From NCBI GenBank assembly GCA_000337115.1, contig AOIR01000053.1, forward strand, positions 84,636 to 148,635: a DNA stretch of 64,000 bases, read 5' to 3'. Shown piece by piece: positions 37,262 to 45,112 of the stretch (positions within the stretch are counted from its first letter, which is position 1; each line of letters starts with the position of its first letter). Made by a program: the position numbers and the translations under genes. The stretch is from Natrinema thermotolerans DSM 11552. GTDB taxonomy: Archaea; Halobacteriota; Halobacteria; Halobacteriales; Natrialbaceae. The notes under the pieces are model-generated. The model did no database searches. It was given only the letters and a program-made list of their open reading frames with translations, and was not told where the DNA came from.

Positions 37262-38698
37262 TCAGTCGCCGCCCTCGCCGGCGTCCGCTCGCGGGGTGTC
37301 CCCGCTCGCGTCACCCGAGGCGTGGTGTGCCTCGCTCTCTTCGACGCGCTCGTGGCGGTCGAGGGAGGTCATCGTCCGGTAAGTCTCGGCCCGGTCGGTC
37401 TTCGCGAGCCGGTAGCGGTAGTAGCCGTAGGCGACGACGAACCAGCCCACGAGGACGACGCCGACGATCGGCCGCTGGAGCAGCGTGACGATCCAGAACG
37501 CGCCGGTCGCGACGGCCCCGCCGAGGACCGCGAGGAGGAGCCCCCGGTATCGCCGGAGTCGGAACGGGGCGTTGGCGTAGTGGGCGGGGAACTCCCGGGG
37601 CAGGTTCCAGAGCCCGATCGCACAGAAGAAGTACGCGGTGAGGCTGGCCAGGCCGATGAACACCGAGAGCCCCACGATCTCGTCCGCGATCGGCACGAGT
37701 ACGAACGGCGGGAGGCCAAGCAGCGCAACGGCGTAGTGGGGCGTCTCGAACCGCGGGTGGATCCGGGCGAGCGACGCCGGGAGGATGCCGTCGCGGCTCG
37801 CGCGCATGAGCGTCCGGGAGAATACCAAAAGCGTCGTGTTCACGGTCGTGACGACCGCGAAGACGGCACCGGCAGCGACGACGTACTCGCCCCACCACGG
37901 GAGAAATTGCGCGGCAGCCATCGCGAGATCGGCTTCGGCCCCCAGTTCGGTGTAGGGAACGACGCCGACGAGGACGGCGATCAGCGCCACGTAAAACAGG
38001 GCGACGATCCCGATGCCCAACCCCAGCACCAGCGGGATCGTCCGGCCGGGGTTCTCGATCTCTTCGCCCAGTTCGACCAGCAGTCCGAAGCCAAGGAACG
38101 GATAGAACAGGGCGACCACTGCGAGCCCGAACGCGCCGTAGTCCGGGAAAAACGGCGCGTAGTTGGCGGCGTCGACCGCGGTCGCACCGGGGACGATAAA
38201 GGTCAGGAGCGCGATCACGAGCCCGGCGAAGAAGACGAGTTGGACCTGTGCGACGACCCTGAGCCCGATCAGGTTGACCAGCAGGACGAACGCCAGCAGG
38301 ACGTAAATCAGCGGTGTCGACGGGACGTCGACGAATATCCGGGTGTACTCCGCGAAGCCCGTCGCCGTGATGAGCAAGGACGCCCACGCGACCAGCGGGA
38401 TGGTAAACGGGACCAGAAAGCCCCAGTACGGCGCAGTCAGACGAGAGATATAGACGTACAGCCCACCGGCGACGGGCATCGCCGACCCGAGCAGGGCGTT
38501 GTAGAGGACGACGAACGACGCCGGGATCGCCGCCAGGAGGATCGCTACCACGAGCGACGGGCCCGCGGTCCCCGCCAGCGGCCCCGGCAGGACGAATATC
38601 GGCACCGAGATCGCGTTCCCGACCAACAACGCGAGGACGCCGACGATACCGATGCTCGAGGACAGCGTCGCCGCGTCGGCGTCGCCGGAGGCACTCAT
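37262..38698 (-). CDS. APC family amino acid/amine permease
   Basis: A 478-residue membrane protein with about 12 segments. The N-terminus IGIVGVLALLVGNAISVPIFVLPG follows the first-helix pattern of APC transporters (GxxIG-like), and FLGFGLLVELGEEIENPGRTIP near residue 220 is the conserved helix-6/loop region. The cytoplasmic C-terminal 50 residues are polar. The start at 38698 overlaps the 83-residue gene upstream by ATGA; the open frame continues far upstream but crosses that gene in another frame. The substrate is probably an amino acid, amine or related organic cation. Confidence 0.9.
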   Translation of the reverse strand: MSASGDADAATLSSSIGIVGVLALLVGNAISVPIFVLPGPLAGTAGPSLVVAILLAAIPASFVVLYNALLGSAMPVAGGLYVYISRLTAPYWGFLVPFTIPLVAWASLLITATGFAEYTRIFVDVPSTPLIYVLLAFVLLVNLIGLRVVAQVQLVFFAGLVIALLTFIVPGATAVDAANYAPFFPDYGAFGLAVVALFYPFLGFGLLVELGEEIENPGRTIPLVLGLGIGIVALFYVALIAVLVGVVPYTELGAEADLAMAAAQFLPWWGEYVVAAGAVFAVVTTVNTTLLVFSRTLMRASRDGILPASLARIHPRFETPHYAVALLGLPPFVLVPIADEIVGLSVFIGLASLTAYFFCAIGLWNLPREFPAHYANAPFRLRRYRGLLLAVLGGAVATGAFWIVTLLQRPIVGVVLVGWFVVAYGYYRYRLAKTDRAETYRTMTSLDRHERVEESEAHHASGDASGDTPRADAGEGGD

Positions 38699-38946
38699 TC
38701 TGCCGTCGTTCGATCGGCCCGCCGGCGTCGGACGGCGGCGTCGCGGACCCGTCGACCGAGGGCGAACCCGACGACGCCACCGAGAAACGGTGTCACAGCG
38801 AGCAGCGCCGGGGCCGTAACCAGCGGGAGGACGATTCCGAGCCCGAGGCCGACCACCAGCCCGCCCTCGGGATACTGCGCCGCGGCGACCTCGCGCTCGA
38901 CGTCGTCCATCTCCGCCGGCTCGTCGCGGTACTCTCCGATTGCCAT
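38695..38946 (-). CDS. Small membrane protein coupled to the APC permease
   Basis: An 83-residue protein with a polar N-terminal 25 residues (many Glu/Asp) and one or two hydrophobic segments (about 29-66), ending in an Arg-rich tail RRVRDAAVRRRRADR. It overlaps the permease start by four bases, so it is translated with it and may be an accessory subunit. No named family was recognised. The ATG at 38946 is chosen over 38961 because an ATTTTA-like element lies about 27 bases before it. Confidence 0.7.
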   Translation of the reverse strand: MAIGEYRDEPAEMDDVEREVAAAQYPEGGLVVGLGLGIVLPLVTAPALLAVTPFLGGVVGFALGRRVRDAAVRRRRADRTTAE

Positions 38947-39157
38947 GTAATGTCCCACCATACCACGGGTAAAATAGCTTCTGGACGTTGACACCAGCTG
39001 AACGTCGGTCGGCGGTGTCGGGACCGCGTCCGCCTCGCAGCGTCGCGTCGCGCCAGCGATCCCGTCGGCGGGTCGGTGAGCGGCTCGAGCCGGCGAACGA
39101 CACCGGCCTCCACGCACGTTGATAAGAACTAAGTCGGTACCCGTGAAGGTTGGTGCC

Positions 39158-39895
39158 ATGGCACAAAAGAGTGCTGCCGTCGTCGGTGGCGGCATCATGG
39201 GCGCCGGTATCGCACAGGTACTCGCACGGAACGGCTACGACGTGACCGTCCGCGAGATCAACGAGGAGTTGGCCGACGAGGCTCGCGAACGCGTAATCTC
39301 GGGCAATTACGGGCTCGAGGACGCCGTCGAGGGCGGGTATCTCTCCGCGGACGAGAAAGACGCGGTCCTCGAGCGGATGACGTTCACGACGGATCTCGAC
39401 GCGGCGACCGACGGGACCGACTTCACGATCGAGGCGGTTACCGAAGACCTGGCGATCAAGGGGCAGGTCTTCCGCGATCTGGACGAGGTCACGGACGATC
39501 AGCCGCTGTACTCGAACACGAGCGGGTTCGCCGTCACGTCGATCGCCAACGCCGTTTCCGACCCCTCTCGGGTCGCGGTGACGCACTTTTTCAATCCCGT
39601 CGCGGTCATGGACATGGTCGAAATCGTCCAGGCACCGGAGACTGACGAAGCCGTCGTCGAGCGCGCCGAGGAACTGGTCGACGAACTCGGGAAGACGCGG
39701 GTCACCATCGACGACGATCCCGGCTCCTACGGCTTCCTCGCCAACCGCTGTCACGCGGCGATGCGCGAGGAGGCCAAGAAGATCGTCGACGAGGGGATCG
39801 CCACGGAGGAACAGGTCGACAAGGCGCTCGAGGACGGCTACAACCTCCCCGTCGGCCCGTTCTCGCTGACCGGCATCGGTGAGGAGTGGGACTGA
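39158..39895 (+). CDS. 3-hydroxyacyl-CoA dehydrogenase family protein, short C-terminus
   Basis: A 245-residue NAD-dependent 3-hydroxyacyl-CoA dehydrogenase. The Rossmann motif GGGIMGAGIAQ is near residue 10, SNTSG near 126, and the catalytic His is in THFFNPVAVMDMVEIV. The C-terminal helical domain is present only to GPFSLTGIGEEWD, whereas the 293-residue paralogue at 48552 continues about 55 residues past the same point. The protein thus lacks half of the dimer/substrate domain. Either this is a short subfamily or the gene is truncated. The ATG at 39158 starts the conserved protein, with a TATA-like ATAAGA about 32 bases upstream. Confidence 0.85.
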   Translation: MAQKSAAVVGGGIMGAGIAQVLARNGYDVTVREINEELADEARERVISGNYGLEDAVEGGYLSADEKDAVLERMTFTTDLDAATDGTDFTIEAVTEDLAIKGQVFRDLDEVTDDQPLYSNTSGFAVTSIANAVSDPSRVAVTHFFNPVAVMDMVEIVQAPETDEAVVERAEELVDELGKTRVTIDDDPGSYGFLANRCHAAMREEAKKIVDEGIATEEQVDKALEDGYNLPVGPFSLTGIGEEWD

Positions 39896-40334
39896 CGATC
39901 GGTTTCGGTCCCGGACGGACTCGGTCCTATCCAGATCGACGAACCGGTTGCAGTGGCGTGCGCTGTCGATCGGTCGGAGCGGTAGCGACGGCCGATCGAT
40001 GACCCCGCGCGAGGGATGAGCGAGTGTACCGAGCGAATCGGCTGGGGAGGGTGTGGTTATTCCGTGTAGCCACGATAGCAGCGCACTCTCTCGGTCGAAG
40101 ATATATAATGACCGATCGTTAGAATTGACAATCGAGTACGTCCTGCTATCGTGGCAACTAGGGATTCCACGTCCTCCCCAGCCGATTCGCTCACGCCCTT
40201 CGGCGCTCGCTCATCCCTCGCACAACGTCGTGTCGCGGTTCGTTCGCCCTCACCGCGACACAGCGCGCGCCACTGCAAATCGTGAACTCAATCCGAAGTG
40301 GAACGCCGTCCGTTCGTCCGTTCGTCCGTCGCCG
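39896..40334. other. Convergent intergenic stretch containing an inverted-repeat element
   Basis: 439 bases between the convergent hydroxyacyl-CoA dehydrogenase and enoyl-CoA hydratase genes. The centre is a long imperfect inverted repeat (listed separately). The rest is GC-rich with no coding frame recognised. A short direct repeat, GTCCGTTCGTCC, sits next to the hydratase stop at about 40308-40328. Confidence 0.6.
40009..40221. repeat. Long imperfect inverted repeat, MITE-like
   Basis: The left arm is 40009-40080 and the right arm 40144-40221. Matching blocks in opposite orientation are 16 bases (GCGAGGGATGAGCGAG), 20 bases (GAGCGAATCGGCTGGGGAGG) and 12 bases (GCCACGATAGCA). The unmatched parts between blocks differ slightly in length. 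The 63-base centre is AT-rich and includes ATATATAAT. There is no transposase frame. It may be a small non-autonomous element or a very large bidirectional terminator hairpin. One arm recurs at 15294-15340. Confidence 0.75.
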
Positions 40335-41132
<798 letters not shown>

Positions 41133-41467
41133 GGGTGACGGTCACGGCCACCGATCAAAAAGGTGTCCCGTTTCACACCCCGGCCGGCGGACGATCCCAG
41201 TCACTGGCCGGCACGTACCATCCTGCTGTCGTCGCCGTCGGTTTCGGGATCGAGTCCGCGCCGGGAGCGACCGCTCGAGCGCTTGTAGTCGCTGAAAACA
41301 TACTGAAACTAGTCTTTCGGACGATGGGTGTCGGAGTTACCCGAATACTCGTTCCGATCCGATTGCACAACTGAGAGACGATCCGTCTTTTCCGAACGCG
41401 GCCGAGCGGTCGGCCCGGCAACCCGTTCCCGTCGGACCGATCGATCGGCGAGCGGACCGGCGCTCGG
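41133..41467. other. Intergenic stretch without a recognised gene
   Basis: 335 bases between the start of the enoyl-CoA hydratase gene and the end of the TrpD-like gene. I see only the likely hydratase promoter near 41158 and no frame or repeat worth calling. Confidence 0.55.
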
Positions 41468-42535
41468 TCAGAACGCTTGCAGGTCCTCGAGGACGGCCTG
41501 TGCGCTGCCGTCGTCGATGACGTCACGAGCCCGCTCGAGGCCCGCGTCCAGGCTCTCGACGTCCTGGCGGGCGTACATCCGGAACGCGCCGTTGAGCGCG
41601 ATGGCGTCGGCGAAGTGGTCCTCGCGGTCGCCGGACAGTACCTCCGCGGTGATCGTCGCGGAATCGACCGCGATGTCGTCGACGGCGAGGTCCTCGCGTT
41701 CCATGTCCATCCCGTACTCGGCGGTCTCGATCTCGTAGTCCTCGAGGTCCTCGCCCTCGTCCCACTCCGCGACTTTGGTGTAGCCGGGTCGGATATCGTC
41801 GTAGCCTTCCATTCCTTGGAAGAAGATGGCCCGCGAGTAGTCCAGCCGATCGCTCTCGCGGACCAGGTCGATCATCTTCTTCGCGAACGCGAGGTGGTAG
41901 AACGACCCCAGGTGGACGTCCGCGTTCGCCGGGTTGGCGACGGTCTCGATCGTGTTGACGAACGTTCGGACGCCCATCTCGTCGCGACGGTCGAAGAGGT
42001 CGTCGATGACGGGGTTGAACGCGGGCTGGTAGTAGAAGCCGAAGCCGGTCTCGTCGACCATGTCGGCGCTCTCGCCCGGCTCGAGTTCGGTCCGAACGCC
42101 GAGTTCCTCGAGGACGTGTTTGTAGGGGGTCGCCTTCTGGGAGGGAACACGGTCCCCGGAATGGACGACGACCGGCGTGCCCGCGGCGGCGGCGACGACG
42201 CCGGCACCGACGCCGAGGATGGCGGAGGTGTCCTTGCCGTCGTAGTTCGCGCCGCAGTCGACCGGATCTGCCTCGGGTTCGGCGGTCACGACCGACTCCT
42301 CGCGCATGACGTCGGTGTAGGCCGCCAGCTCCTCGGGGTTGTTGCGCTTCCAGCGATTCGCCAGCCAGAACGCGCCGAGGGTGGTCTGGTCGGGCTCGCC
42401 GGCCAGGATCCGCTGGAAGGCCTCGCGGGCCTGCTCGCGGTCCATGTCGTCGGCCGATTTGGGGCCGGAACCGACTACCTCCGTCATCAGGCGTTTCAAC
42501 GGCCAATCGCCGAACTCCTGGGATGCCTGCGCCAT
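41468..42535 (-). CDS. Anthranilate phosphoribosyltransferase-like protein (TrpD2/YbiB-like)
   Basis: A 355-residue protein of the nucleoside phosphorylase/TrpD fold. The N-terminal helical domain (about 1-75) has the TrpD pattern, with LAGEPDQTTLGAFWLANRWK. In place of the PRPP-binding GTGGDG loop it reads CGANYDGKDTSAI, followed by GTPVVVHSGDRVP. That is the pattern of TrpD2/YbiB paralogues rather than of the tryptophan enzyme. No trp genes are nearby. The frame is open to 42709, but the conserved protein starts at the ATG at 42535. It is divergent from the siroheme decarboxylase. The function is unknown; nucleic acid binding is known for YbiB. Confidence 0.8.
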   Translation of the reverse strand: MAQASQEFGDWPLKRLMTEVVGSGPKSADDMDREQAREAFQRILAGEPDQTTLGAFWLANRWKRNNPEELAAYTDVMREESVVTAEPEADPVDCGANYDGKDTSAILGVGAGVVAAAAGTPVVVHSGDRVPSQKATPYKHVLEELGVRTELEPGESADMVDETGFGFYYQPAFNPVIDDLFDRRDEMGVRTFVNTIETVANPANADVHLGSFYHLAFAKKMIDLVRESDRLDYSRAIFFQGMEGYDDIRPGYTKVAEWDEGEDLEDYEIETAEYGMDMEREDLAVDDIAVDSATITAEVLSGDREDHFADAIALNGAFRMYARQDVESLDAGLERARDVIDDGSAQAVLEDLQAF

Positions 42536-42708
42536 GGGCGAGGCTTCGGACGGCCACCGCAAAAACCCCGCGTTTCCGGGATTCCCACGGCCGTCAAACG
42601 ACGGGTTCGATGTCGCTCGAGCGACGCGGCGCCACGGCGATCGTCCGCCGTTCCCGACCGCCGAGACGACCCGAAAACGATACGGTCCCCTTCTCCCTAG
42701 GACGACCA

Positions 42709-43749
42709 ATGAGTGCCCTGTCGGGGAACTGGCGCGACGCCATCGACGACGTGGACGCGGCGCTGATCGACGGCTATCAGAGCGGGTTCCCGATCGAGGA
42801 ACGCCCGTTCGACCGCGTCGGTGCCGACCTCGGGATCGACGAGTCCGCCGCGGTCGACCGCGTTCGAGCCCTGCGAGAGGCGGGGATCGCCCGCCGGTTC
42901 GGAGCCGTCCTCAACCCGCCCGTGATCGGCTCTTCGACGCTTGCCGCGATCCAGGCCCCCGCGGACCGCTTCGACGAGATCGCGGCGATCGTCAACGAGT
43001 ACCGGCAGGTCAACCACAACTACGCCCGCGACCACGAGTGGAACATGTGGTTCGTCGTCACCGCCGGCTCCCGCGAGGCCCGTGACGAGATCCTCGCCGA
43101 GATCGAGACCCGAACCGGCTGTGACGTGTTGAACCTGCCGATGCTGACCGACTACTACATCGACCTCGAGTTCCCCGTCGTCAACGCCGACCGCTTTGCA
43201 CGCGAATCGCTCGAGGCCGGCACCGACTCCTCGGCGACCCGGATCAGCGAGGCGGCGACGGGCGATCTCTCCGCGCTCGAGGCCGACCTCCTGCTCGAGA
43301 TTCAGGACGGCTTTCCCCTCTCGGCGACGCCGTACCGGGACATCGCCACGGCGCTCGACGCCCCCGTCGACGACGTCCTCGCGGCCGTCGAACGCCTGCT
43401 CGCGACCGGCTGTATCAAGCGGATCGGCTGCGTGATCAACCACGTCGCCACGGGCTTCGACGCCAACTGCATGGTCGTCTGGGACGTTCCCGACGAGGAC
43501 CTCGACGCGTGGGGCGAGCGGGCTGGCGGGTTGCCCTACGTCACCCTCTGCTATCATCGGCCCCGCCGGCCCGAGCAGGACTGGCCGTACAACCTGTTCA
43601 CGATGATCCACGGCCGCGATCCCGACGCGGTCGACGAGAAGATCGACGAACTCGCCGCCGATTACCTCCCCGTCGACCACGAGCGACTCTACTCAACCGA
43701 GACGCTGAAACAGACCGGCGCGCGCTACGACGACCTGCTCGGTACGTAG
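42709..43749 (+). CDS. ahbAB: Siroheme decarboxylase, AhbA-AhbB fusion
   Basis: A 346-residue protein made of two Lrp/AsnC-like halves, each with an HTH and an RAM-like domain. The first half (about 1-165) has the signature RDHEWNMWFVV, and the second (about 185-346) has CYHRPRRPEQDWPYNLF, both typical of siroheme decarboxylase subunits (AhbA, AhbB; NirDLGH relatives). It converts siroheme to didecarboxysiroheme in the alternative heme pathway of archaea and sulfate reducers. A single fused chain replaces the usual heterodimer. The ATG at 42709 is used; the frame is open upstream, but that part lies across the TrpD-like start. Confidence 0.9.
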   Translation: MSALSGNWRDAIDDVDAALIDGYQSGFPIEERPFDRVGADLGIDESAAVDRVRALREAGIARRFGAVLNPPVIGSSTLAAIQAPADRFDEIAAIVNEYRQVNHNYARDHEWNMWFVVTAGSREARDEILAEIETRTGCDVLNLPMLTDYYIDLEFPVVNADRFARESLEAGTDSSATRISEAATGDLSALEADLLLEIQDGFPLSATPYRDIATALDAPVDDVLAAVERLLATGCIKRIGCVINHVATGFDANCMVVWDVPDEDLDAWGERAGGLPYVTLCYHRPRRPEQDWPYNLFTMIHGRDPDAVDEKIDELAADYLPVDHERLYSTETLKQTGARYDDLLGT

Positions 43750-43845
43750 CCGGGACGACCGCTCTCGTCGGTGTCGACGCCGCTACTCGAGCAAGTCGGG
43801 AGGCGGGAAACGTATTTCCCTTCTCGTCGCTTACGAGGGGACACA

Positions 43846-44445
43846 ATGATGGCGACGACCCACGCGCTGCTGGGACTGCTCCTGGCGTTGCCCCTGCTAG
43901 CGGTCGCTCCGGACCTCGCGCCGGCCGCGTTCCTCGCGGGACTGGTCGGTGGGGTGGCTCCCGATCTCGACCTCTACACCGGCCATCGGAAGACGCTTCA
44001 TTACCCCGTGTACGGCTCGATCGCGACGGTGCCGGCGGTCGTCATCGCGGCGCTCGTCCCCACGACCGTGACGGTCGCGATCGCCGTCGGTCTCGCGGCC
44101 GCGGCGCTTCACGCCGTCGCCGACGCGGCCGGGAGCGGCCTCGAGTTGCGGCCCTGGCAGGGGACCTCCGAGCGGGCGGTCTACAGCCACTATCACGGTC
44201 GCTGGGTTCGCCCGCGACGGTGGGTCCGATACGACGGCGCTCCCGAGGACCTCTTCGTCGCCGGGGTCGTTGCGGTGCCGCTCGTCATGCTCGGCGACGG
44301 CCCCGTGACTGCTCTCGCAGTCGGCCTCGTCGCGGTGTCGGCTGTCTACGTCCTGTTGCGCAAGCCGCTCGCGACCGTCGCCGAGCGACTCGTTCCGTTG
44401 CTCCCGGCGGCGGTTCGCCCTTACGTCCCCGCGCGGTATCTGTGA
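43846..44445 (+). CDS. Membrane-bound metal-dependent hydrolase (DUF457/YdjM-like)
   Basis: A 199-residue membrane protein. It starts MMATTHALLG, with a His near residue 6. It then has PDLDLYTGHRKTLHYPVYG near residue 44 with Asp, His and His, the metal-binding pattern of the DUF457/YdjM family. Four to five hydrophobic segments follow. A conserved-looking SHYHGRW lies near 130. The ATG pair at 43846/43849 has a TATA-like GTATTT about 30 bases upstream. Function in this family is poorly known; phospholipid or cell-envelope hydrolysis is suggested for relatives. Confidence 0.82.
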   Translation: MMATTHALLGLLLALPLLAVAPDLAPAAFLAGLVGGVAPDLDLYTGHRKTLHYPVYGSIATVPAVVIAALVPTTVTVAIAVGLAAAALHAVADAAGSGLELRPWQGTSERAVYSHYHGRWVRPRRWVRYDGAPEDLFVAGVVAVPLVMLGDGPVTALAVGLVAVSAVYVLLRKPLATVAERLVPLLPAAVRPYVPARYL

Positions 44446-44466
44446 CGGGTCGGCACGACTGAACGG

Positions 44467-44475
44467 TATTTTTAT
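44467..44475 (+). promoter_or_regulatory. TATA-like box for the YjdF-like gene
   Basis: ATTTTTATC is centred about 30 bases before the ATG at 44502. Confidence 0.45.
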
Positions 44476-44501
44476 CAGTCAGCGCTCCAACCGATTCCGC
44501 A

Positions 44502-45065
44502 ATGAACGGAGAACGGACGGCCGAACGCGGCGTCCGAGCGGCACTCGTCGCCGTCCTCGTCGCGGGCGTACGCCAACGCGATCCGGGTGCGGTCGTCAAC
44601 GCCATTGTCGCGTTCGCGGCGACCTACACTCCCGACGTCGTCGAACGCGTCTTCGGACTCGAGTTTCGCCCGTGGCAACGCGCGTACGTCGACGGTGCGA
44701 TGCTTACCCACGCCATCGGCATGCTCGGCCCCTACGACGACGTCTGGTGGTGGGACCACCTGACTCACGCCTACTCGTCGACGCTCGTGGGCAGCGCCGC
44801 CTTCGCGGCCGCCCGTCGCCGCGGTGACGATCCCTCCCCGCGCGTCGTCGCCGCCGTCGCCGTCGCCGGCTGCTGCTGGGAACTCCTCGAGTACGTCATC
44901 CATGCGACCGCGAACCGGCTCGGTCTCGAACCGGTGCTGGTCACCTACGGCAAACGCGACACCGCGCTGGATCTCGTCTTCAATCTCGTCGGGGCCGCCG
45001 TCGTCCTCTTGCTGGGCGACCACGCCCTCGAGAACTTCGCCCGGGCGCCCGCAACCGACGACTGA
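44502..45065 (+). CDS. Membrane protein resembling DUF2238/YjdF
   Basis: A 187-residue membrane protein with about four hydrophobic segments. The motif WWWDHLTHAYSSTLVG near residue 83, and CCWELLEYVIHA near 124, match the pattern of the DUF2238/YjdF group, as does TYGKRDTALDLVFNLVGA near 147. The biochemical role is unknown. It lies 56 bases after the DUF457 gene on the same strand but has its own TATA-like box. It is convergent with the large FAD/Fe-S oxidase. Confidence 0.75.
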   Translation: MNGERTAERGVRAALVAVLVAGVRQRDPGAVVNAIVAFAATYTPDVVERVFGLEFRPWQRAYVDGAMLTHAIGMLGPYDDVWWWDHLTHAYSSTLVGSAAFAAARRRGDDPSPRVVAAVAVAGCCWELLEYVIHATANRLGLEPVLVTYGKRDTALDLVFNLVGAAVVLLLGDHALENFARAPATDD

Positions 45066-45112
45066 TCGGCCGCTTCGGAATACGGACTTCGAAGTCGTTC
45101 CGGCGGACCGTC

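Noticed and set aside
37202..38950. A 582-codon open frame on the plus strand
   Set aside because: It is antisense to the APC permease and the coupled small gene, and its translation is a low-complexity Arg/Asp/Gln/Glu-rich mixture.
38699..39754. Possible 352-residue N-terminal extension of the APC permease
   Set aside because: The frame is open, but it crosses the 83-residue membrane protein gene and the antisense of the 3-hydroxyacyl-CoA dehydrogenase. The APC first helix starts right after the ATG at 38698.
41468..42535. Annotation as the tryptophan-pathway TrpD
   Set aside because: The PRPP-binding GTGGDG loop is replaced and no trp gene is adjacent.
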